Source: an uncultured Ruminococcus sp.
GTDB taxonomy: Bacteria > Bacillota > Clostridia > Oscillospirales > Ruminococcaceae
Assembly (NCBI GenBank): GCA_946612185.1
Contig: CAMOEP010000025.1
Span: 1 to 14,383, forward strand
Length of the DNA: 14,383 nucleotides
Reading direction: 5' to 3'
Shown: in pieces, positions 1 to 5,796 of the stretch
Layout of the letters: every line of letters starts with the position of its first letter
Position numbering within the stretch: position 1 is the first letter of the stretch
The notes under the pieces: generated by a model
Seen by the model: the letters and a program-made list of their open reading frames with translations, nothing else
Database searches by the model: none
Told to the model about the DNA's origin: nothing
Made by a program: the position numbers and the translations under genes

Positions 1-710
1 TTATCGAGGTAAATCCCCGTTCTTCAAGAACAGTTCCCTACATCAGCAAGGTAACAGGCATACCTATGGTAGACATCGCCACAAAGATAATGTTCGGCGC
101 AAAGCTGAAGGATATGGGCTACGAAAGTGGACTTTATCCGGCTGGTGACTATGTTGCAGTCAAAGTGCCTGTATTCAGCTTTGAGAAGCTTACTGACGTT
201 GACACTATGCTTGGCCCTGAAATGAAGTCCACCGGTGAGTGTCTGGGTATCGGCAGAAATCTGGAGGACGCACTCCTCAAGGGTCTGACCGCAGCCGGCT
301 TTGACCTGAAACGTGAAGGCGGAGTACTTATTTCCGTCCGTGACAGCGACAAGCAAGAGGTTCTGCCTATTGCCGATAAGTTCGAGCGCATGGGCTTTGA
401 ACTGTACGCCACATCAGGAACACAGAGCGTACTCACCAGAAATATGATCGCATCTCACCTTGTCCGCAAGATATCCGACGGCGAGCCGAATGTGGTAACG
501 CTTCTGGAAAGCGGCAAGATACACTATGTTATCTCCACTTCCGCAAAGGGCAGACTGCCTGAGCGTGACAGCGTAAAGATGCGCCGTAAGTCTATCGAGC
601 GCTCCATATGCAGCCTTACCGCAATCGACACCGCAAAATCTCTGGTAAAGGTGCTTGAATCCGGCAGAACTATCAATGACGTTGAACTTGTTGATATAAC
701 AACGATCTGA
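1..710 (+). CDS. carB: Carbamoyl phosphate synthase large chain, C-terminal part
   Basis: Partial gene, open at the left edge; the reading frame begins at base 3 and stops with TGA at 708-710. It makes carbamoyl phosphate from glutamine-derived ammonia, bicarbonate and ATP for pyrimidine and arginine synthesis, together with the small chain CarA. The visible 235 residues start with EVNPRSSRTVPYISK, the end of the second ATP-grasp (carbamate-phosphorylating) domain. Next comes the conserved VKVPVFSFEKL and LGPEMKSTGE stretch. From about GGVLISVRD onwards is the MGS-like allosteric domain, with the ATSGTQSVL phosphate-binding loop and an SICSLTAIDTA segment near the C-terminus. In this family the domain binds regulators such as UMP, PRPP or ornithine; which one applies here cannot be read from sequence. 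The frame is intact. A hairpin terminator follows 33 bases after the stop. Confidence 0.96.
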   Translation, partial: IEVNPRSSRTVPYISKVTGIPMVDIATKIMFGAKLKDMGYESGLYPAGDYVAVKVPVFSFEKLTDVDTMLGPEMKSTGECLGIGRNLEDALLKGLTAAGFDLKREGGVLISVRDSDKQEVLPIADKFERMGFELYATSGTQSVLTRNMIASHLVRKISDGEPNVVTLLESGKIHYVISTSAKGRLPERDSVKMRRKSIERSICSLTAIDTAKSLVKVLESGRTINDVELVDITTI

Positions 711-713
711 CGG

Positions 714-742
714 TTGACATTTCCTGGAAAATGTGATATAAT
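714..742 (+). promoter_or_regulatory. Consensus sigma-A promoter for the SGNH hydrolase
   Basis: A perfect -35 hexamer TTGACA (714-719) is separated by 17 bases from a perfect -10 hexamer TATAAT (737-742). A TGn extended -10 element lies at 734-736. The expected transcription start is near 749. The promoter begins 4 bases after the carB stop codon and its -10 abuts the terminator hairpin at 743-785. Confidence 0.85.
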
Positions 743-791
743 GTTGACAGTGTTGCCTGGAGACTATCCGGGCGGTGCTGCCAACTTTTTT
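743..791 (+). terminator. Intrinsic terminator behind carB, overlapping the start of the next transcript
   Basis: A long helix pairs 743-760 with 768-785 around a 7-base loop (761-767). It has one A-C mismatch (747/781) and several G-U pairs, and is followed by six T residues (786-791). This is a canonical rho-independent shape for transcripts reading out of carB. A transcript starting near 749 from the promoter at 714-742 would lack the outer part of the 5' arm (743-748). Confidence 0.7.
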
Positions 792-809
792 ATTACGGAA
801 GTGATAATT

Positions 810-1850
810 CTGAAAAAGCTGCTTTCTGTTTTTTCAAGCAGGACATTTGTCACATCGTTCTGCACATCATTCGGAATATTTGCAGCCGCAGCCGGAGTGC
901 TGTGGTTTACCGGCAATGCTGAGACAGAATCACCTGTCAAGCAGCCTATAAAAACTGCCGAGGCTTATCATCAGCTTGAAACATCTGTTACCACAACCTC
1001 CACCACTGAGATAACGACCACATCGACTACAACTACCACATCGTCAGCAACTTCGTCATCAACCACAACATCTACTTCTGCCACTACTTCTTCCGCAGCT
1101 ACGACTACCGCGGAAACTACCACGACCACGGCAGTCACCGAAGAACCCACTGAGCCGGAGACTGAAACAACTCCTGCCGAGGAGGAATCCCACCCTGTAT
1201 ACGATTTCAGCTATCTTGAAGCAGGGGACTCGCCCAACAGCAGTTACTATCAGGACAGACTTGTCATTCTTGGCGACTCTATCGCATACGGCTTCAATGC
1301 CTATGGCTATATTCCCTTTGAGCATAATCTTGCCACCGAGTCAGTGTCTATCTGGAATTTCGACCACTTCACCTTTGACAAGGGTGGGGGAGAAATGGGC
1401 ATAATTGATGCGGCTGACTATGTTGACCCGGCGCTGATATATATGTCTCTGGGCATGAATGACCTGTACACATACACTCCTGCGGACTTTGCCTCCCACT
1501 ACCGCACAAGGGTAGAGGAGATACTGGAGCGAGTGCCTGATACGACCATTGTTATCGGCTCTATTACACCAGTTTCGGCGGAGTGCAGTTTCACTGACAA
1601 CGACACTATACGCTCATTCAATTCCGCCCTTGAAGTTATGGTGGAGGACATGGGTTCGGATCAGGTCTACTATTTCGATTCCCACATGGTACTTGCTGAC
1701 CCGTTTACCGGCGCACTGAAAGAAGGGCGTTCCGGCGGCGACGGCATCCACCTTGGAGGAAGCTGTTACAACGACCTGCTTGTGGCACTTTACAACTATC
1801 TTGATACCACCTGCGCTGTGGATAATATAAAGGTTCACGACGGCTACTGA
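810..1850 (+). CDS. Membrane-anchored SGNH/GDSL-type hydrolase with a threonine-rich linker
   Basis: Predicted extracytoplasmic esterase or acylhydrolase of the SGNH fold; the substrate is unknown. From the proposed CTG start at 810 it has 346 residues. A basic N-terminus (MKKLLSVF) and a hydrophobic segment at about 13-34 suggest a signal anchor or signal peptide. Residues about 58-122 are a low-complexity Thr/Ser linker ending in a Glu/Pro-rich stretch. The catalytic domain follows: block I ILGDSIAYG with nucleophile Ser157, block III LGMND with Asn217, and block V DGIHLGG with Asp311 and His314. The open frame extends upstream, but those codons lie in or before the promoter and terminator. 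An SD-like GGAAG (797-801) stands 8 bases before CTG 810, so I prefer that start; GTG 801 lies inside the SD itself. Polysaccharide or cell-envelope deacylation is plausible but not shown. Confidence 0.85.
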   Translation: MKKLLSVFSSRTFVTSFCTSFGIFAAAAGVLWFTGNAETESPVKQPIKTAEAYHQLETSVTTTSTTEITTTSTTTTTSSATSSSTTTSTSATTSSAATTTAETTTTTAVTEEPTEPETETTPAEEESHPVYDFSYLEAGDSPNSSYYQDRLVILGDSIAYGFNAYGYIPFEHNLATESVSIWNFDHFTFDKGGGEMGIIDAADYVDPALIYMSLGMNDLYTYTPADFASHYRTRVEEILERVPDTTIVIGSITPVSAECSFTDNDTIRSFNSALEVMVEDMGSDQVYYFDSHMVLADPFTGALKEGRSGGDGIHLGGSCYNDLLVALYNYLDTTCAVDNIKVHDGY

Positions 1851-1851
1851 T

Positions 1852-1896
1852 AAAAAATCACCCCTGATACGGTTTGCTCCATATCAGGGGTTCTTT
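1852..1896. terminator. Bidirectional terminator between convergent genes
   Basis: A perfect 9-bp stem (1861-1869 with 1882-1890) encloses a 12-base loop. On the plus strand it is followed by TTCTTTCATTTT and would end the SGNH transcript. On the minus strand it is followed by six T residues (complement of 1852-1857) and would end the EamA transcript. The convergent genes leave only 45 bases between them, filled by this element. Confidence 0.85.
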
Positions 1897-2831
1897 CATT
1901 TTCCGGCACTTTTTGAGATGTTGACGATTATTATACCCAGTGCCACCAGCACCAGAGAAACCGCCATTTTAAGCCAATCGCCGGACTGAGTTTCCGATAA
2001 GAACAGTGCCGACAATACCACTCCTGAGACAGGGGTCATGAAACCGAAAACCGATATCCTCGACACCGGGTTATATTTCAGCAGCAGTCCCCACAGCGAG
2101 AACGCAGCCGCAGACACGAATGCCAGATACAAGAGGATAAGCTCGCCTCCTGCTCCCGTACTGCCCAGTTTCCCGCCCATTGCAAACCCTGCGGCAGTCA
2201 TAACAAGTCCGCCGAGAATAAACTGGTACGAACTGAGCATAACCGGGTCGTCGTGCTTTGAAAAACGCTTGGTAAAGCATACCGAGAACGAGTAGGACAC
2301 CGCCGAAAGCAGGATAAGTCCCTCGCCGGAAAAATGGATACCGCCCTCAGTACTGCCGCCCAGGTTCACTATGACCACACCTGCAAAACCCAGCAGACAA
2401 CCGGCAAGTTTGCGCAGGGTCATTTTCTCCTGCCGGAATATGTACACAGCGGTGAGTATGCAGATAAACGCCTGTGAGCCGTTGATCACCGAACTTTTCA
2501 TACCAGTGGTTCTTGCAAGTCCCAGGTAGAAGAAGGTGTACTGCAAAATGGTCTGAAACATTGCCAGAACGCCTATCCTGGGCAGCGAACCTTTTCCCGG
2601 AACGAGCCACCTGCCTGCTCCGGCGCTTCCAAGTAATGCCGCAAGGATTCCTGCCAGTGTGAAGCGAAGTCCGGCGAAAAGGATCTGCGAACTGCTGTCC
2701 CCGGACGCTATCCCGAAAAGCTCATATCCTTTTTTTATAGCCGGAAATGCGCTGCCCCACAATAAACAGCACACCAGCGTCAGCACAAGAACGACTGGCA
2801 GTGCGCTAAGATCTGTTTTATTCCTTTTCAA
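1896..2831 (-). CDS. EamA/DMT-superfamily membrane transporter
   Basis: A 311-residue, very hydrophobic protein of the 10-TMS drug/metabolite transporter type. It has two EamA-like repeats, about residues 12-155 and 170-305. Typical features are the first-helix signature LLWGSAFPAIKKGYE, the GLRFTLAGILAALLG segment, the repeat-1 end GFAGVVIVNLGG, and the repeat-2 end LVALGIIIVNISK. It probably exports or exchanges a small metabolite across the cytoplasmic membrane; the substrate cannot be inferred. The start is TTG at 2831-2829, supported by a strong GGAGGT six bases upstream (2843-2838). It has its own promoter and an inverted repeat upstream, and is transcribed divergently from the amino acid ABC operon. 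Confidence 0.88.
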   Translation of the reverse strand: MKRNKTDLSALPVVLVLTLVCCLLWGSAFPAIKKGYELFGIASGDSSSQILFAGLRFTLAGILAALLGSAGAGRWLVPGKGSLPRIGVLAMFQTILQYTFFYLGLARTTGMKSSVINGSQAFICILTAVYIFRQEKMTLRKLAGCLLGFAGVVIVNLGGSTEGGIHFSGEGLILLSAVSYSFSVCFTKRFSKHDDPVMLSSYQFILGGLVMTAAGFAMGGKLGSTGAGGELILLYLAFVSAAAFSLWGLLLKYNPVSRISVFGFMTPVSGVVLSALFLSETQSGDWLKMAVSLVLVALGIIIVNISKSAGK

Positions 2832-2860
2832 ATCAATACCTCCGAAAGTTTACTGATTGT

Positions 2861-2889
2861 ATTATACCACACTGATTCTCCGGAATCAA
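2861..2889 (-). promoter_or_regulatory. Promoter of the EamA transporter gene
   Basis: Reading the minus strand, TTGATT (2889-2884) is followed by a 17-base spacer and a perfect TATAAT (2866-2861). A TGG extended -10 element precedes it. It lies about 30 bases upstream of the TTG start and its GGAGGT ribosome binding site. Confidence 0.75.
2873..2888. promoter_or_regulatory. Inverted repeat overlapping the EamA promoter, possible operator
   Basis: TGATTC (2873-2878) and GAATCA (2883-2888) form a perfect 6-bp inverted repeat with a 4-base spacer. It overlaps most of the -35 and half of the spacer of the minus-strand promoter. Position and symmetry fit a repressor operator; no regulator is encoded nearby, so the role is inferred. 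Confidence 0.35.
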
Positions 2890-2918
2890 TATCATAGCTA
2901 TATTATTTATTAATAGTA

Positions 2919-2947
2919 TTGCAATTTGGGTAATAATGCGATATAAT
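2919..2947 (+). promoter_or_regulatory. Promoter of the amino acid ABC transporter operon
   Basis: TTGCAA (2919-2924), 17-base spacer, perfect TATAAT (2942-2947). The predicted start near 2954 gives a leader of about 73 bases before the ATG at 3027. The leader contains a 7-bp inverted repeat TAATTGC/GCAATTA (2961-2967 with 2978-2984). Confidence 0.7.
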
Positions 2948-3026
2948 ATAGAAGTCAGGTTAATTGCCGGATAATGTGCAATTATTGGTATTTTTACATC
3001 ATTTATTACCGAAGGGAAAGACAATA

Positions 3027-3806
3027 ATGAAAAAAACAAATAGTATTATTCTGACCTGTATGCTTCTTGCATCACTCACAAGCTGCGGCTCAGGAAAAGC
3101 AGCAAATACAGTTCACTCCGTAGACGACCTCAGCGGCAAGGTCATAGGCACTCAGCTTGGCACTACAGGATACATATTCGCAGGCGATATCGAAGGTGCG
3201 ACCGTCGAACCTTACAACAAGGGCGCTGACGCTGTTCAGGCACTCAAGCAGGGCAAGATCGACGCAGTTATCATCGACAGCGAGCCTGCTAACGTATTCG
3301 TCCAGAAAAACGACGACCTCCAGATACTTCCCGATCCCTTTGCTGTTGAGGAGTACTCCATAGCTTACAAGAAAGGCAATGACGAGCTTGGAAAGAAGCT
3401 GGACGATGCACTGACTGAACTGAAAAGCGAAGGCGTGCTTGACGAGATAGTTACTCACTGGGTAGGTGACAGCGCCGACAACGTTCCCTACGAGGACAAG
3501 AACTCCGACGTTTCCGGCGGTAAGCTGGTAATGGCAACAAACGCTGAGTTCCCCCCTTATGAGAGTATGAACGGCGGCGAGATATCCGGTATCGACGTTG
3601 ATATGATGAATGCAGTATGCGATAAGCTGAATATGGAACTTGTGGTGGAGAATATGGAGTTCGACTCTATCATTGCCGCAGTTGATTCCGGTAAAGCTGA
3701 CGTTGGAGTGGCAGGTATTTCCGTAACTCCTGACCGTGAGAAGAACGTTTCCTTTACTCAGGGATACGCTTCCACAACTCAGGTCATCATCACCCGTAAG
3801 GACTAA
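3027..3806 (+). CDS. Amino acid ABC transporter substrate-binding lipoprotein, circularly permuted
   Basis: Surface lipoprotein of the SBP_bac_3 (class II, polar amino acid) family, 259 residues, delivering a substrate to the permease and ATPase encoded next. The start at 3027 follows a GGGAAAG ribosome binding site and gives a lipoprotein signal peptide with lipobox LTSC (Cys20). Upstream in-frame TTG 2964 would spoil it. The domain order is reversed relative to the family. Residues about 31-147 match the normal C-terminal half: DDLSGKVIGTQLGTTG, KGADAVQALKQGKIDAVIID with Asp84, EEYSIAYKKGN and ELKSEGVLDEIVTHWVG. After an acidic linker (about 148-164), residues 165-259 match the normal N-terminal half: KLVMATNAEFPPYE, GIDVDMMNAVCDKL, MEFDSIIAAVDSGKADV, ISVTPDREK with Arg237, and QVIITRKD. 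All expected ligand-site motifs are present once, so the fold should be complete. Substrate unknown, perhaps a polar amino acid or cystine. Confidence 0.93.
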   Translation: MKKTNSIILTCMLLASLTSCGSGKAANTVHSVDDLSGKVIGTQLGTTGYIFAGDIEGATVEPYNKGADAVQALKQGKIDAVIIDSEPANVFVQKNDDLQILPDPFAVEEYSIAYKKGNDELGKKLDDALTELKSEGVLDEIVTHWVGDSADNVPYEDKNSDVSGGKLVMATNAEFPPYESMNGGEISGIDVDMMNAVCDKLNMELVVENMEFDSIIAAVDSGKADVGVAGISVTPDREKNVSFTQGYASTTQVIITRKD

Positions 3807-3809
3807 GCC

Positions 3810-4502
3810 ATGAGTGCCTTTACACAGAAGCTCTACGATACATTTATCGAGGGCGAACGCTGGAAATACCTTACAAACGGTCTGAAAACCACTCTGCTCA
3901 TCACGTTCTTTGCAGTAATAATCGGCATGGTTCTGGGTTTCCTCATTGCAATGGTGAGAGCTACCCACGACAAGACCGGAAAGCTGAAATTTCTCAATGT
4001 ACTGGCAAGGATATACCTTACAGTTATCCGTGGTACGCCGGTAATGGTTCAGCTTCTTATAATCTACTACGTCATTTTTGCAAGCGTCAACATCGACAAG
4101 GTGTTCGTCGGAATACTTGCTTTCGGACTGAATTCAGCGGCGTATGTGGCTGAAATAGTCCGTTCGGGAATCATGTCCATAGACAACGGTCAGTTTGAAG
4201 CCGGAACAAGTCTGGGACTGAATTACCGCCGCACAATGATATACATAATCCTGCCCCAGGCTTTCAAGAACGTTCTCCCGGCGCTGGCAAACGAAGCTAT
4301 CGTATTGCTGAAGGAAACCTCAGTTGCCGGATATATCGCCCTTGAAGACCTGACAAAGGGCGGCGACATCATCAGAAGCCTTACATATGAGGCATTCCTG
4401 CCGCTTATCGCCGTTGCACTCATATACCTTATCATGGTAATGATACTCACACGGCTTGTGGCACTTCTTGAAAGGAGGCTGGCTAAGAGTGATAGAGGTT
4501 AA
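3810..4502 (+). CDS. Amino acid ABC transporter permease (HisM/GlnP type)
   Basis: A 230-residue integral membrane subunit of a polar amino acid importer. It has about five hydrophobic segments and the family landmarks: [15 protein letters not shown] near the N-terminus, [16 protein letters not shown], and the cytoplasmic EAA loop [20 protein letters not shown] followed by [18 protein letters not shown]. The EAA loop contacts the ATPase. ATG 3810 follows the lipoprotein stop by three bases; its ribosome binding site (AAGGAC) is weak, suggesting translational coupling. The 3' end overlaps the ATPase start by 14 bases and contains that gene's AGGAGG site. A homodimer is expected because only one permease is encoded. 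Confidence 0.94.
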   Translation: MSAFTQKLYDTFIEGERWKYLTNGLKTTLLITFFAVIIGMVLGFLIAMVRATHDKTGKLKFLNVLARIYLTVIRGTPVMVQLLIIYYVIFASVNIDKVFVGILAFGLNSAAYVAEIVRSGIMSIDNGQFEAGTSLGLNYRRTMIYIILPQAFKNVLPALANEAIVLLKETSVAGYIALEDLTKGGDIIRSLTYEAFLPLIAVALIYLIMVMILTRLVALLERRLAKSDRG

Positions 4503-5214
4503 AAACCTGGAGAAATCTTTCGGAGAACTGCATATCCTCAAAGGCATCTCCACAACTATCGAAAAGGGCGAAAAGGTCGTAGTCATCGGGCCTTCCGGCT
4601 CAGGAAAAAGTACGTTCCTGCGCTGTCTTAACAGGCTTGAACAGCCTTCCTCCGGACAGATAATCTTCGAGGGCAAGGACATAACCGGAATGAGTGAAAA
4701 GGAACTGTGTGCAGTCCGTGAGAAAATGGGCATGGTGTTCCAGCACTTCCACCTGTTCCCGCACCTGACCATACGGAAGAACCTTACTCTTGCACCGGTG
4801 AAGCTGGGACTTCTCTCAAAGGAGGAAGCTGACAAGAATGCTATGGCGATGCTTGAAAAAGTAGGTCTTGCAGACAAGGCAGAAGCGTACCCCAATCAAC
4901 TCTCCGGCGGACAGAAACAGCGTATTGCTATCGCAAGAGCGCTGGTGATGAACCCGGACGTTATGCTATTTGATGAACCTACTTCAGCCCTTGACCCGGA
5001 AATGGTAGGGGAGGTGCTGAGCCTGATGAAGACCCTTGCTGACGACGGCATGACAATGGTGGTAGTGACCCACGAAATGGGCTTTGCCCGTGAGGTTGCG
5101 TCAAGGGTAATGTTCATGGAGGGCGGTTACATCGTCGAGGAAAACTCTCCGGATAAGTTCTTCTCAAATCCGGAAAGTCCCAGACTTAAAGAGTTCCTTT
5201 CAAAAGTACTCTGA
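4489..5214 (+). CDS. Amino acid ABC transporter ATP-binding protein (GlnQ type)
   Basis: Cytoplasmic ATPase that powers import through the neighbouring permease; 241 residues, the normal length for the family. Motifs are in order: Walker [10 protein letters not shown] (34-42), Q-loop [15 protein letters not shown] signature LSGGQKQR, Walker [14 protein letters not shown], and H-loop VVTHEMGF. The start chosen is GTG 4489, giving [12 protein letters not shown] as in homologues. AGGAGG at 4473-4478 lies 10 bases upstream. The frame stays open to TTG 4456, but those extra residues are inside the permease gene and unlike the family. It is last in the three-gene operon; a terminator follows after 14 bases. 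Confidence 0.96.
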   Translation: MIEVKNLEKSFGELHILKGISTTIEKGEKVVVIGPSGSGKSTFLRCLNRLEQPSSGQIIFEGKDITGMSEKELCAVREKMGMVFQHFHLFPHLTIRKNLTLAPVKLGLLSKEEADKNAMAMLEKVGLADKAEAYPNQLSGGQKQRIAIARALVMNPDVMLFDEPTSALDPEMVGEVLSLMKTLADDGMTMVVVTHEMGFAREVASRVMFMEGGYIVEENSPDKFFSNPESPRLKEFLSKVL

Positions 5215-5228
5215 ACACACGATCTATA

Positions 5229-5256
5229 GGCTGCGTAAACCTGCGCAGCCTTTTTT
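5229..5256 (+). terminator. Intrinsic terminator of the ABC transporter operon
   Basis: Perfect 7-bp GC-rich stem GGCTGCG (5229-5235) with CGCAGCC (5244-5250), an 8-base loop and six T residues (5251-5256). It ends only four bases before the AGGAGG ribosome binding site of the next gene, leaving no room for a promoter between them. Confidence 0.88.
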
Positions 5257-5272
5257 ATAAGGAGGTTTTATC

Positions 5273-5710
5273 ATGATCTACACTCCACTTACTATCAAGG
5301 CAATGAAACTGGCTTACTCAGCACATGAGGGTCAGACCGACCATGCCGGCGTGCCGTATATCTTCCACCCGTACCACGTCGCAGAGCAGATGGATGACGA
5401 GTACTCCTGCTGTGCGGCACTTCTCCATGACGTTGTTGAAGATACTTCCGTGTCACTTGTGTCTCTGGCGCTGGCTTTCCCGGCGGAAGTGGTCCAGGCT
5501 GTGGAACTCCTCACCCATGAGGACGACGTGAGTTATGAGGACTACGTTCGCCAGATAAAGACCGATCCCATCGCCTTGAAAGTCAAGCTGGCTGACCTGG
5601 AACACAATTCCGATCTGTCAAGGCTTAAAGCCTCCGGTGCTGATGAATCAGAGATAGAAAGACTGCGGAAAAAGTACGCCAATGCACGCAGAATTCTCAC
5701 GGAAGAATAA
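5273..5710 (+). CDS. Small HD-domain phosphohydrolase, SpoT/MESH1-like
   Basis: A 145-residue stand-alone HD domain resembling the (p)ppGpp hydrolase half of RelA/SpoT proteins and the short MESH1-type hydrolases. Visible motifs: an N-terminal helix AMKLAYSAHEGQ (His18), DHAGVPYIFHPYHVAEQM (His32), AALLHDVVEDT (His52-Asp53, Glu56-Asp57) and LKVKLADLEHN (Asp108, Asn112). Together these make the expected metal site and ED pair. There is no synthetase or TGS domain. The likely reaction is removal of the 3' pyrophosphate from an alarmone or related nucleotide, but activity on this subgroup is inferred. ATG 5273 has GGAGG seven bases upstream. The gene sits between the ABC-operon terminator and the fhs promoter, so expression probably comes from read-through or a weak promoter inside the ATPase gene. 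Confidence 0.8.
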   Translation: MIYTPLTIKAMKLAYSAHEGQTDHAGVPYIFHPYHVAEQMDDEYSCCAALLHDVVEDTSVSLVSLALAFPAEVVQAVELLTHEDDVSYEDYVRQIKTDPIALKVKLADLEHNSDLSRLKASGADESEIERLRKKYANARRILTEE

Positions 5711-5735
5711 ATTTTACTCTTTTGACGGAATGTGC

Positions 5736-5764
5736 TTGCATTTTTTTCAAAAAAGTGGTATAAT
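5736..5764 (+). promoter_or_regulatory. Promoter of the fhs-tsaE-tsaB-rpiB-upp cluster
   Basis: TTGCAT (5736-5741), 17-base spacer containing a T-run and an A-run, perfect TATAAT (5759-5764). A TGG extended -10 element lies at 5756-5758. Predicted start near 5771; the fhs ribosome binding site GGAGG is at 5784-5788. Confidence 0.8.
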
Positions 5765-5796
5765 AAAAGAACAATAATTGAACGGAGGAACTGATT

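Noticed and set aside
3027..3806. Interpretation of the binding protein as two separate or truncated genes
   Set aside because: The frame is continuous with no internal start signal at the linker, the halves are complementary rather than duplicate, and the lipobox is at the single N-terminus.
3090..3968. Long antisense reading frame of 292 codons opposite the binding protein and permease
   Set aside because: It lies entirely antisense to strongly supported genes, has low-complexity Val/Leu/Cys-rich sequence without recognisable motifs, and no convincing ribosome binding site or promoter.
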